A stretch of DNA of 64,000 nucleotides from Plicaturopsis crispa FD-325 SS-3 (taxonomy: Eukaryota > Basidiomycota > Agaricomycetes > Amylocorticiales > Amylocorticiaceae), in assembly GCA_000827205.1 (NCBI GenBank), contig KN832558.1, positions 502,003-566,002 of the forward strand. Direction: 5' to 3'. The notes under the pieces are model-generated. The model saw only the letters and a program-made list of their open reading frames with translations, was not told the DNA's origin and did no database searches. Shown here piece after piece: positions 47,886 through 60,035 of the stretch (its first letter is position 1; each line of letters starts with the position of its first letter). A program made the translations under genes and the position numbers.

Positions 47886-49997
47886 ATGCCCTCGCAGCAA
47901 GTACCGCCAACGGGCGCAGCGGGCGAGACCCAGGGACGCCATCGCTCAACGCTCGAGGAATATGAGCGGTCAGGAGAAGGCAGACCACCTTTCGTCCTTA
48001 CCTTCACCGAGGTCAAGCTGCTCGGAATCGCTGGTGTACGTCTGTTATTTTTACGCTACGTCGCACGTCTAGCGCACTAAATGAGATCTCTCAGGTCGGT
48101 TTTTTTCTGGACGCCTATGACCTGTTCATCATAAATGCAAGTTCGGTTTTGCTTCCGACAGCAGCAGATATGTCTAATCAAATCTGCAGCCTGTAGCAAC
48201 GATGCTCCAGTACCGTTTATACGGCGGAGCATCCCTTCCTTCCGGCCTTGAAGGCTTTGTAAAAGCTGGTGCTAACATCGGTAGCGTCATTGGCCAATTC
48301 GGTTTCGGTCAGTTTGTACTACACCATCGCAAGAGCACGCTCTCATGTTCATTCCAGGATATGCCGCCGATGCGTTAGGCCGCAAAGCTGTCTGTAAGTC
48401 ACATACTCCACCGTTAGTTCTGCAGCAATTCCTGACCGTCCCACAGACGGCAAGGAGCTTATGCTCATAATTTTCGCCACCATCATGTCCCTCACGACGC
48501 CAACCGGCTCCCTCTCACCCGACTCATGCCTCATATACCTTGCTATGTTCCGTATCATCCTCGGCATTGGTGTCGGCGGCGACTACCCCATGTCCGCCTC
48601 CATCACCGGAGACCGCGCCAACTTGCGCAAGCGCGGCACCCTCCTCGCCTATATTTTCGCTAATCAAGGCTGGGGATCTCTGGTTGGCTCCCTTGTCGTC
48701 ATGGTCGTGCTCGCATGCTACAAATCGACCATGCAGTCCGGTGATGGCCGCCAGGAGACGAGCAAAGTCGACGGCATATGGCGGATAAGCGTCGGCCTGA
48801 GCTTGATCCCGGCGTTTGCGACGCTGTATCAGCGCTTAACGCTGCCGGAGAGTACACGGTTTTTGGAGAGCCAGAAATTGCAGAAACAGGAGGATGAAGA
48901 GTCGATAGAAGAGCTAAAGAGAAAACAGAATGCGGAGTCCGAGGGGAAGAGCGTCGCAGGCTCCGAGCCTGAGCCCGCACCTACTGTGGACGTTCAGGTC
49001 GTCGTCACCAAAAAGGCGCACTTCAAGGGTACGGTTTTCCCGCAATGTGCTGGGTGTTTATAAGCTGACAGTTGTCTGCAGAATTCATCCGGTATTTCTC
49101 GGAATGGCGGCACGCGAAGCTCCTCCTCGGCACATGCCTCTGCTGGTTCCTCGTCGATATCGCATTTTACGGAGTCAACTTGAACCAGAACGTCGTGCTG
49201 CAGCAGATTGGCTTTGCTGGGAAGGGTGGAACGCCTTGGGAGAACCTGTTCAAGATCTCCACTGGCAACCTTATCATCACCGTGCTTGGATTCGTCCCTG
49301 GGTACTATGTAACGGTGCTCACCGTCGAGAAACTCGGGCGGAAGTGGATCCAAGTCCAAGGTTTCCTCCTGACCTCACTTTTCCGTGAGTTATCCTGCAC
49401 CCTCCTTGGTTCGTAGCAACACTAATAATTACTTGCAGTGGCGATCCTCGCCGGAAAATTCCACACGCTTAGCACCGTGTCATTTGTTGTCTGCTTCGCA
49501 TTTCTCCAGTTCTTCTTCAACTTCGGCGCCAACGCGTACGTCGCGTTCATTTCGTTGCCCGTCACTAGCTAGCCGCTGACATTCGATCTCTTCTCGCCTT
49601 ACAGAACGACGTACATGTACCCCGCAGAGGTGTTCCCCACACGCTATCGCGCATTCGCCCACGGCATATCCGCCGCCAGCGGGAAATGTGGAGCTATTAT
49701 TTCTGCGCTCGCGTTCAACACGCTAACGGACAAAATCGGCACGCCAGCTGTTCTATGGAGTGAGTGCTTTCGGTACATATTCACTAGTTTTGGACTCGTA
49801 CTGACCGCGCATCCTTGCAGTCTTCGTTGGGTGTTCCCTCGCCGGTGCTGGTAAGTCGTTATTCCCTCGTGTCACGTTCTGTAACCCTGACCCTCGGGTG
49901 AACAGTGTGCACGTTCCTCCTCCCTGAAGTCAAAGGCCGCGACCCGGACCTGATTCTCGCGGAGGAGATTCGCCAAGGAAAAGCCGTGGTACTATGA
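47886..49997 (+). CDS. High-affinity inorganic phosphate transporter, PHO84-like (major facilitator)
   Basis: Proton/phosphate symporter of the plasma membrane, PHS family. Start at 47886 ([17 protein letters not shown]). After a polar N-terminus come the first spans with [74 protein letters not shown] and the PHO84 signature [14 protein letters not shown]. The large central loop (about residues 230-300) is acidic. The second half has [69 protein letters not shown] and [14 protein letters not shown], with stop TGA at 49995-49997. About ten exons and 560 residues. Expression normally rises on phosphate starvation; the upstream AACGTG sites fit this weakly. Confidence 0.92.
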
Positions 49998-50353
49998 GGA
50001 AATAATTTCACGCTGCCGACCTTCACATTGGTCACTGCGGCGCCCGCCAGAGCATCTGTAATCATATAACGGACACAGAACAGCGGCCGGTTCTTACATT
50101 GTACGAATACCCACGACGATAGCGCTACGCACACGAATCTGTACTATGTGGATACAATGTTACATCGTTATTCAGTATTTGCAGTGTCAACCCTGGATAA
50201 ACTAGCAGCATGATTGACCGTACTTGATTTCATAAACTTTCGCTACTATCCACGACCACCTTCAAAGGATCAAATGCGTAGGGTATGTATAATGAAGTTT
50301 ATTTTCGAAGAGACTGGCCACGCTAATGTACCCAGGAGGGGCAGCGCCCTGCC
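49998..50353. other. Convergent 3' intergenic region
   Basis: 356 bp between the 3' ends of the phosphate permease (+) and the complex I gene (-). No gene or repeat seen. Confidence 0.4.
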
Positions 50354-52020
50354 TCACGAAGGCGGCGCAACCTCCTCCAAATGCCGGCCCAAGTTATCGG
50401 GAATGGCAAGCGACTCGTCGACCGAACTCGCCATCCGCCCACCAAACAGAACAGCCCCCTCCCGCTGGCGGAAAGCGGCGATACGTGCCTCGACCTCCGG
50501 GCGGAAATGGCGCATGAGGCCCTGGATGGGCCACGCCGCGGCATCGCCGAGCGCGCAGATCGTGCGTCCTTCTACTTGTTTTCTGTGGGCAGCATACATC
50601 AGTCGTGTAAGGACGCGCATATGACAGGAGAACGTACGTAAGCTCGAGGAGCATGTCGATCTCGCGCTGGTGGCCACGGCCCTCGACAAAGCGATCCATC
50701 ATGTTCATCATCCATGTTGTGCCCTCCCGACAAGGTGTGCACTGGCCGCAGCTCTCGTGCTTGTAAAACTGTGTTGTTTCACAGTCAGAACAGACCCTGT
50801 AGCGATGAAAGAAAGGACTACCTGAGAGAAACGGGCAATTGCAGCGATGATATCGGTGCTCTTGTCCATGACAATAACAGCGCCTGTTCCGAGACCGGAC
50901 TGTGCGTCCTTGAGGGAGTCATAGTCCATGCTACGAAAAAGAAATGAGACAATGCATACAAAGGCAGGGACAAGATACGCACAGCACTTCCTCGCATTTC
51001 TTGATCGGTAGAACGGGCACGGAGCAGCCACCAGGAATGATGCCCAGGAGGTTATCCCATCCACCCCGAACGCCCCCACAGTGCTTCTCAATAAGCTCCT
51101 TGAGAGGAATGCTCATCTCCTCCTCAATGACACACGGGTTGTTCACATGTCCACTGATGCAGAAGAGCTTGGTGCCCTGGTTGCGCTCACGGCCAAAGCC
51201 CGCGAACCACGGTGCACCGCGCCGGCAGATGGTCGGTGCGACAGCTACTGTTTCGACATTCGCGACGGTGGTGGGGCATCCAAAGAGGCCGACATCTGCA
51301 GGGAAGGGTGGCTTCAGACGCGGCTTCCCCTGCTTTCCCTCGAGACTCTCAATCAAAGCCGTCTCCTCGCCGCAGATGTACGCGCCCGCTCCACGGTGAA
51401 GGTACACGTCGAATCCGTACCCGCTGCCACACGCATCCGGTCCAATGAGGCCAGACGCATACGCCTCAGTGATAGCCTGCTGTACGTGCGACGCCTCCTG
51501 GTAGAACTCGCCGCGGATGTAGATATATGCAGCGGTTGCGTTCATGGCGCGGCCAGCAACAAGGCATCCCTCGATGAGTTTGTGTGGGTCTCCGCGCAGG
51601 ATCTCGCGGTCCTTGCAGGTGCCCGGTTCACCCTCATCAGCGTTGACGACGAGATACCGCGGTCGCTTGTCGTTCTCCCATCCAGGCTTGTTCATGAAAC
51701 TCCATTTCAGACCACTAGGAAAGCCAGCTCCACCGCGCCCGCGCAAGCCAGAGTCCTTGATGGTTTGAATGATCCAGGAGTCGCCCTTGAGGAGGATGTC
51801 TTTCGTGCGGTGCCAATCCCCGCGAGACTACCCGAACGCCGTTTGAGTATGTCAAACTAACCCGTAGGTTGAGCATACGGACCTGAGCACCCTTCAATCC
51901 ATGATCATGCCTGCAGTACGCGTTTGTGAAGATCCTGTCCTGGTCCTTGAGCCCGCCGTATCTCCTAACCGGTGGGTCTGCGACTGTTGCAAACGACCGG
52001 GGATGTAATTTTGTGCGCAT
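50354..52020 (-). CDS. NADH:ubiquinone oxidoreductase 51-kDa subunit (NDUFV1/NuoF)
   Basis: Flavoprotein of mitochondrial complex I: binds NADH, FMN and the N3 iron-sulphur cluster. The start at 52020 gives a basic presequence ([20 protein letters not shown]); a longer start through [14 protein letters not shown] would need a 21-nt intron and is less likely. Then [55 protein letters not shown] (NADH/FMN), [69 protein letters not shown], the 4Fe-4S ligand motif [13 protein letters not shown], and [20 protein letters not shown] with the fourth cysteine, with stop at 50354. Six or seven exons; about 495 residues, the usual length. Confidence 0.95.
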
Positions 52021-52536
52021 AGGTCGCGCAATGGCGCCTACGTTCCTTTCGTCAGTACCTCGAGCATGAAACTTGTAGAAAAAGGCGTACGAGATGCCTT
52101 CATCATGGTGGTCGATGGCAAAGAAAGTGAGCTCGGCGTTGGTTCGGTGCCAGAATATTGCGCTGGCTGGAGATGCTGGGAGCGAATCGGAATAGATTTA
52201 ATTGGTTGCGCAAGTTTGAACCGGGCCGGTTCAAATTGGACTGGTCCTGACACGCTGAGTTCGGACGCGACTTGTCCTTTCGACAATGAGTGCAGTGTCT
52301 CTATTCTCCTCCACCACCACCACCACCACCTGATATTCTTATCGATTTCGTGGTTCATACTAGCACTTTCTTGACAAAGTGTCTGTGCGAATTGTTGCTA
52401 GCTTGCGTAGACATCGAGCTCAAAGGATTGGATTACGAACGCCAAAAGAAAGGTGACCATTTCGTGTGGCTCTTTACTATGCTTCATTTATCGGGTTGTT
52501 TTTCCAGAGATATCATCCCGGAAAGATCTACCGACA
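52021..52536. promoter_or_regulatory. Divergent promoter region, complex I 51-kDa gene and F-box gene
   Basis: 516 bp between the two start codons. A CCAAT box on the minus strand (52201-52205) lies about 180 bp upstream of the complex I start; HAP-type factors often use this motif on respiratory genes. A (CCA)n microsatellite lies at 52311-52330. Both are read by eye. Confidence 0.45.
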
Positions 52537-54249
52537 ATGTTGGATTCATCCATCGACAATCCTGTGCATCCGGGATGCTCTGCCATGTCGAATGGCGCGA
52601 GCGCGTGTTCCTGCAGCAATTGTGGCGCTTCAGTGGTCGACATTCCCGAGCCCATTGTTCAATCGAATCTATCCGCAAACAACAATGACCTCATGCGTCC
52701 CCTCGATGTCGGTTGTCACGACCAGCTAGTCTCGACAGTAGAGCAACTTGTTGCTCATGTATATCTCGAGGTAGAACGACTTCGGAACACCCTCGATCAT
52801 GCTATCACCCGCCGCTAACTACTTTCTTCCCTCCACCAGGATCACACGGGTCCGCTTGCATATTTCTGTCGACTCCCCACGGAGATTCTGTCCATCATCT
52901 TCATAGAGACTATATCCCCACTCCATCATCAATTGTCTTTCATGCGGCGTCCTGGACGGATGGCCTTGAAATTAGGTCAGGTGTGCCGCAGGTGGCGAGC
53001 GGTCGCGCTCTCTACGCCGAGACTGTGGTCGACGATACATCTGTCGACTAACCGCAAATATCTACCGGCTGAGCCGCAACGGCTCCTCGAAGTATGGCTC
53101 GAACGCTCGCAGCCGCTTCCTCTCTCGCTGAGTCTCAAACTTGGAGATCATTTCGGCCCTACCGCAGGAGACGGGCGCCGAGATGCAGCAAGGTCTTGGG
53201 TAGACCTTCTTACTGCCCATAGCGAGCGTTGGGAAATCCTGAAATTCGTCAAAGATGTCCCTTGTTTGGACAAAATCCGTGCCATCTCCGATCAGCTCCC
53301 TCGCCTACATACGGTGGAACTTTTGGATTTCGAAACGGTCGACGACACCGACATCGCGGATGTTTCTGCCATCTTGAGATCTGCGCCGCAGCTCCGGCAC
53401 ATGGAGGTCGATCACAAATATCTTACTACGACGGCCAATCTTCCGTGGACCCAGCTCACCTATATATCCGTCGATCGATTCAATAGCAACGACATGCCCT
53501 TCATCCTCCAACACTTGCCCAACCTTCGTAAGGTCTTCTTGTACGGCGGGGATCCTCATCTAGTCCCTGCAGAACGGCGTGTCAAAGTCTGGTCAGGACG
53601 CGCAGCAATGACGCCCATCTCACATACGCAACTGGTGGATTTCGGAGTCAGCGGATTCCTCATGAGCGAAACATTCCCCGTTTTCGATTGTATGACACTT
53701 CCCAATCTCAAAGTGCTGTATGTCGGACCACCGCCCCACGGCTTCAAAAGAGAAACGGCTGCCATGGACACGCTTATGCTCTCAGTTCTATCATTCTTAC
53801 GCCGTTCGCGCTGCCCAGTTGAGTCCTTGCGTCTCAAGGTACCTGAAGTGGAGGATACCACTCATATCGTCAAATGCATCCATGAAATCGGGCCGTCGCT
53901 CATTCATCTGGATCTCATGTGTATCAACGCGCTCCGGGCGGACATCCTGTCCTGCCTCACCTGGTATCCATCGAGTCTCAGTGTGGACCTTGCCCCCAAC
54001 CTACGGTCGCTCGAGATGCATTCCCTAGAAGGTGCTCCCGGTGTAGTTGCCGCCCTCGTTCGCATGCTTCGCTCGCGCCTCCGCATCAGCCACGGGCATC
54101 CCGACGTTTGCCTCACGAATGTTGTGATCAGGATTGTCAACGAGAATTTGCCGGACGATGCTTCAGTGCAGGAACTCAGGAAAATTCGGCGGCAAGGATT
54201 GTACGTGGCCCTCTTCTGCAAGAACACCGATGTACTCGCACCATCTTGA
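52537..54249 (+). CDS. F-box domain protein with degenerate leucine-rich region
   Basis: Likely substrate adaptor of an SCF ubiquitin ligase. Start at 52537 (MLDSSIDNPVHPGCSAMSNG). A Cys-rich N-terminus (ACSCSNCGAS) and a helical stretch QLVSTVEQLVAHVYLE precede the F-box: FCRLPTEILSIIFIET, then LKLGQVCRRWRAVALSTPRL and WSTIHL. The rest, about 400 residues in one long exon, carries spaced Leu patterns (LPRLHTVELLDF, LPWTQLTYISVDRF, LPNLRKVFLYGG, LPNLKVLYVGPPP, APNLRSLEM) like the variable LRR part of Agaricomycete F-box families. The intron before the F-box ends at 52840 (CACCAG); its donor is either GTAGAA at 52771 or a GC site, unresolved. Members of this family are numerous and fast evolving. 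Confidence 0.75.
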
Positions 54250-55040
54250 TCCTGGATAAGGAGGATGGGAGCGTGGAGGGATCCGCGTCGTCTAAAGTTG
54301 GCAAGCTCTGGGTACACATTTGTATACTAAATAGCTGTGAATCAACCCGACCTGTATGGTGACATTCCCAATTTGCGAAACCATTGACAATGAGAAGCTT
54401 GACACGCCCGTATTTTTGTCACTCTACGCGCAAACTGTAACCATCCCCGGAGTACCCTGCATGTTTTCGACTAATCTGAGAACGCTTCATCCCGTCCGGA
54501 CGCGAAATCTGTCGGGCTTGTCGCTGGCCTACGAGCATCGCTGAGCATGACTTATCAGTAGGTCAATAGCAGGTGGTCATTGGTGCGTTCCGCGCGTTCA
54601 CCAAGGACCCATACGTTCGAACCGGCACACCACAACGTCTAGGGCCATCGGACGGACAACATACCTTCGTCGCCCGTTAGAGGCGTCGAAAACATGTAGC
54701 CAAAGCTCAGAGCGCTCAAGGGTCGTATGCGGCGGTAGGTTGGATCGCGTTCATCCGCAGGAGTACAGCGTATCGAAGCGTACTTTGTTGGGTAAGGTAT
54801 GGTATATGGTATATTCTGTTGTCCTGGTCAGTGGGCATAGCACGATAGGGACTGAGGGTGCTCACATTCAAGAGTATATCCATATATTGATGGCGTACAG
54901 GAACGTATCATCTCATGAAGGGTTGAAAACGGATGAGAGGCAATGCAGCTGCCCATGGGCCACCGTGTGCACATTACTAGCCTCGTCAATTACTTAGCTC
55001 CAAGGCGCAAAATGATCATATGAACTACATAACTCACGTT
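54250..55040. other. Convergent 3' intergenic region
   Basis: About 790 bp between the F-box gene (+) and the BTB gene (-). No recognisable feature. Confidence 0.4.
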
Positions 55041-56108
55041 TCACGGATTCTGTGCCTTGTCTAGCGACTCCCAAGTACCCAGCTCGAAACATTCAGGCAG
55101 ACGTCTCCAAGACTCTTTTCGCCCCGCTAGATAAGCGTCCCGTTTTAAAGCAACACAAAGCTCGCAAAATTCGAGCATGTCCCAAGCCGAAAACACTTCA
55201 AAAGTGATGGGCCTCGACATGTCGTTCTTTTGGAAGAATTCCAGCAAATTCTTCGTATTGACCTTACACCTGACACCGTAGAGACATCGGTGCGTTGCGA
55301 GATATAAGAATCTATGGGAATCGTCACGTTGCTGCTGGACTAGTTTCGCGCGGCCAAGCAGACAAGTGGTGATATCCGACTGTGACAACGAGCTAGCGCC
55401 ATCGCCGCGGAGTATGGTCTCGAGGTCAAGACGGCTCGCGTAGTAGAATGCGCAGGGCAAGATTGTGGGGACGTCGGCTTCACGCGCGAGCTGAATAGCC
55501 TCGATGACGACGTCCTCCGCGTGAGCGCGCGCACGGGCACGGATCGGGTCGTCGAACGCGGCGAGCGTGGTGGGAAAGCCGTCCTCCAGTTTACCTATCG
55601 CCATCTCTCGGATGCGCCCTATTTCGTACTTGGTAGCCAGGCGAAGGATGGCGGAGATATAGTCGAATGAATATGACCATTGCTGGAAATATCTAGATGA
55701 GACAACGGTAGCGACTCAGAGAATGTGGCACACACGACGGCATGGAAAGACAATGCGAAAAAGACACGCACGAAGGATAATACATTGTCTGCAGCAGGTG
55801 CGTCAGCGAGGTTTCGTCATCGGGCATGTGGACAAATGGGCAGCCATTGAGGGTCTCTTGGCTTGCAGCAGCCTGCGGAATGGCGAACATATCTGCAAAG
55901 ACTTTGGAATGCGTGCATAGGACGCTGCGGTGGACACGAAACATGCGCTTTCCAGCCCGCAGGACGACGGATGCGTCGGAAAACCATAGTTTGAGGCAGC
56001 GCGATGGACCTGGTTCATACGAGTCCGGCAGAATTATCACCTCTTCCTCGTCGTCTTCGTCCTCGTCCGGCCCAGCAGTCCGAGCTTTCTTGCGAGGTCC
56101 TGGTGGCA
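55041..56108 (-). CDS. BTB/POZ domain protein
   Basis: Protein-interaction protein common in Agaricomycetes. Met 56108 (MPPGPRKKARTAGPDEDEDD) starts a basic then acidic N-terminus; the frame stays open further upstream, but the extension is not protein-like. The BTB fold follows: LKLWFSDASVVLRAGKRMFR, VHRSVLCTHSKVFADMFAIP, CPFVHMPDDETSLTHLLQTM. After one intron of about 90 nt comes the BACK-like helical part: WSYSFDYISAILRLATKYEI, IREMAIGKLE, VVIEAIQLAREADVPTILPC, FYYASRLDLETILRG and TFEVFSAWDMLEFCELCV, with stop at 55041. About 325 residues. Partners are unknown; it could be a CUL3 adaptor or a signalling scaffold. Confidence 0.82.
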
Positions 56109-59100
56109 TATGTATGCGAATAGGGGATGGTAGTAGCCACAAAGCTGTATAAAGTTTACAGTACACAAGATGGCAGAAAGGATGCGGCAACCATTGCGGC
56201 GCCGACAACAGCGACAACGTTAACGGTTAACTTCAGTCTTCGGGAGTCGGGACTCAAGACTGCTCTTGTCAACAGCTTTTGCCAGGCTTTTGCCCTCAAA
56301 CTACTCAAACAAATTGAATGGCATGTGCTGAATAGCTGGAATCTATAGGCACCATGTACCAGCACAGTGCTGAGACACGGTATCATCATTCACCTAGGGC
56401 TACCGAGTCGCGTTGACGATCGTGTATATGGTGAGACCTCGACATACACGGTAGACCTAGTGGAGCTCTTACTCTGTAGCCTCGGCTTGCAAGACTGGGT
56501 AAGCATTCATCAGTACTGCGTCTATTTCTCCAGTAAATCAATGGCTGACACGGACAACGGCATGCAGACTGAACGCAGGACAAACGCACGGGATCGACAT
56601 GCTCGCGCCTACTGAGCAGAGTTTGCCCTGGGACAAGCTTATATGTCATGGGAATACCTGCTTGCGCCGGCTGTCATCAGCGGTGCATGCATGACATGTG
56701 CACATGGGGCCCAGTTTTGAACGCAACATCAACAACTCTATCCACCCCGTGGACGCTTTGCCCGCCGTATCACACCCTCTCTGTCTGGCACCCACTCTTC
56801 CACTTAAATCTGCTCTAGGAAACATGAGATTAGCTCTCGTGACTATATTGCACGCATCTCATATTGGGTAGCGCCCTCCCGAACGTGATGTCGCGTCACC
56901 GTGCTGCGCTTCCGCCTTATTTCGCCGTCCCCTTGAAAGTCGACAAAATCAATCCTGTGACACCTGTGCACCTTAACGATTTACAATATCTGCTCTTCTC
57001 ATCTGGTATCCCGTTACTCATCTTTAGCTGGGGAGGGTTTCGGTTCTGGACTCTTGCGTGCACCTCCGATAGCTCATAGCCGTAGCTAAGGGACGCCTGT
57101 GGCGTCGAGGAGCGGCGACACCAACGGTCATCATGCATCATGCGTCTTCCATTCCAGCAGAGCTTCGGCTAGTCTATCCGCTTATTCCCATCCGCCCAGG
57201 AGTCCATGCTCCCGAATATCGCAGTCAGGTGCCTCAAGACCATCCCTACCTCTCCGCTATGACGCCCCGCCTCCGATTTACATGCTCTCCCCCCTCGTGT
57301 TCGCACGTCTTATAAGTAGCAAAATCTGACGAGGACTCGGGCCTGACTCTTGCGTGCCTTTCCCGCGGCTCCGTTCCACTCGGATCCCACTAGCAGTTTC
57401 GCCGAGCCGTCTCTTCCGCTCGTGCGTCGGGTTCCTAACGGTGTTCTGTACTTCGGACTTCCCCTGCGCACGAAGAAGAACGGCCCTGCTCCCCGCAAAA
57501 CCGTTCTGTATCGATCATAAACACACAACTGTTTCCGACTAGCTATCCGGCCCGAGAACTAGTGTGTCTTGGTCCCACGGCAGACGTGCATGCATGGCGC
57601 ACAACCTCACCCAAGAGCAGCTTGGCGATTGCATGTCCGTCCTCCAGTACCTCACACGCTCTGAGGAGAGCTTTTCTTGTCCGCAGCAATGTTGTTTCCG
57701 CAACCCCACGGTGTGAAGCGTCTAGCGCCCCACTGTTTTTGTTCCTGCTGAACTATCTCATGCATCTATGGCGATCGTCAACTCGAACGTGGCTGAAACC
57801 ACAAGTGCCTCGTGCAGAGTTTCCGGACAGGTGTGATTCCAGGCGTACAATTACAAGACCGTTCGCTAATTATAAGACATTACACATACAGGCAAGAAAA
57901 ATCTGGGCAGCAACATAGGACGACAGGAACCTGTCTTTTTGGAATTGGTGCGGGGTCATGGCATGCCAAATGGCGGTATGAGGCCCATTTTCCACCGGCA
58001 GTTGACGCAGAATTCGTCAGGCGTATGGATGGACCGTTCGATTTGTGGGCCCCAGTCCTTCACGTGCACAAGCTGTGCGTCAGCGCTTTGCTAGTCAGCG
58101 TTCGAACGATGCAAACACTCACAGGTATGCACGCGCGGTCTTGGCAGCCCTTGGGGTGTTGAATGCTCTTTGAGCATCGCGTCGAGAAGCAGTCTTTAAT
58201 CAAGACAATGTCGTGCCTTTGAAAGTGCTGGACGGGACGATCAGAACTGCAGTCACGGGCAGACGAGAGCGAGACTTGTACCCCGCATTTTAGCCATCGC
58301 GTTCCTTCGCTGCGCCACAGTATACGGTGAGCCATTCTTCGCTCACGAGATAGGGTTGACTTGGACGTACGCGACTCGTTGACACATTTTGCAGGTATTT
58401 GCACTAGGGCAGGAACACGGTTGCAGGAGGACTGTTTAGCAGACTCGGCACGACGAGTTATAAGAACGGGCGCCAAAGTGAAGGCGAATAAGCAAGGTGA
58501 GTGGGGCGCAATAATCACGCACAGTCACCTCATGCGATTGCGACCTTTTATACAGTCTCGTTAAAAAAAAGAAGCACCGTTACTACAGATTAATGGATTC
58601 GTGCACCCACATCCGTCCACCTTAGATCACATCGTCATATTGTTCCTTGTCAGAATCCTTGGTACGATGGTCCGACAAGAACACCTTCTACTTCACATGT
58701 GATCTCTCATCCTCCCTCCTCGTTTGTCAGATGTTTCAAATATATCCTAATAGTTTTCACTCTGCTCGCCGTGCTGCAAACGCGTGTCGAATTTTACGCC
58801 ACCGTTACGGTCTGGGTAAGTAAACCGCAGCCATTTGGAGGAAAGGGTCGATTCGAGCGGGGACTCACGAGGCGCTAATTGCGGGCGGTTTATCAGGGAC
58901 ATAGACCCAAGATCCGGAGGACAGGGATCAAATTGAAAAAGTAATTTATTCTGTCAACTGTCGCCTTGTGGCGTTGCTCGTTAGCGTCCTCACTTTGACG
59001 GAAGTAAACGGGGCCAGAAAGAAGCTCTCGCGGAAAGGACGCTCCCTCTGTCCATCAGAATTACATGAGTGCATATGGTTATCAGAGACATGCATGTATG

Positions 59101-60035
59101 CAGAGACAATACGATGCTCACGACTTGCGAGTTCATGTCACGATAGAACTTAGAAGCCAGGAACCCTATGTGTTCCATTCCATTCTGGAGGCTAGGGCGG
59201 ACTAGCACAAAGCCAGAGCCAGGCTCAATGCTCGGATTCGCTCGTGGACGGGGCCCGCGCCAATAGAGGCAGCCTTTATGCGCGTGGGGAGGGTGTCCTA
59301 TCCGGCTCGGAGCTCGATATCGACGTCGGTGAGACCTGTGGTGGACGCCCATAACCGCTTTCAATCAGTGTCCACACTGCGCACCTTATCTTCCGTTTCC
59401 GCGGATACACCCACCATGTCGTTGTATCAATCGATAAACTCGTATGTCCTGTGAGACACGGAAACACGTATGAGCTAGACGGATATGTAAGTCTGCACCC
59501 GTATATGCAGAAGCAGTCCCCGGAATGTTCGGGTCAGGATATTCAGGGGATCCTGGGACTTCGAAGTCAAAACATTCACAGCAATTAGTCTCGGATCCAG
59601 CCGCTGTCGGAGGAGTTGGCGGAGTTCGAAAACTCACAACCCAACACCCCCTACAACGTCTGGTGCACTGCGTAAGAGACACCCCCCATCGGGTCACACC
59701 GTTACTGTGATAGCCATTAATGGGCAATATCCCCCTAATAATGTCCGGAGTACGACGAACAGGTTATATGGTACTGCTACACACTGTACAGAGCTCGAAA
59801 TAACAGTATTGCAACTCTCAAGTTGTACTCGAAAAACACACCACGGGGGGTCATTCTTGCGAGTAAAGGACCTGGGGTGCAACGGTGCAAGAGCTAGAGA
59901 AATACCTTGTAAAGTACTTGGCTTGATCACCGGGCATATCTCAGATGCTTCAAGCACGCTAGCGTTCCTTACAATTTCTTATCGATTTTCGCTGTATTGT
60001 TTTGCGCTCTCATTGCTGTCTACCATCCAAAGTCA
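56109..60035. other. Gene-poor region
   Basis: Nearly 4 kb with no frame longer than about 150 codons, no conserved motif and no splice-joined protein that I can recognise on either strand. It may contain decayed mobile sequence; I see no clear inverted or direct repeats. The last few hundred bases must include the promoter of the DUF6589 gene. Confidence 0.45.

Noticed and set aside
54600-54680. GTTCGAACC, a T-loop-like motif
   Set aside because: No matching stem or cloverleaf around it.
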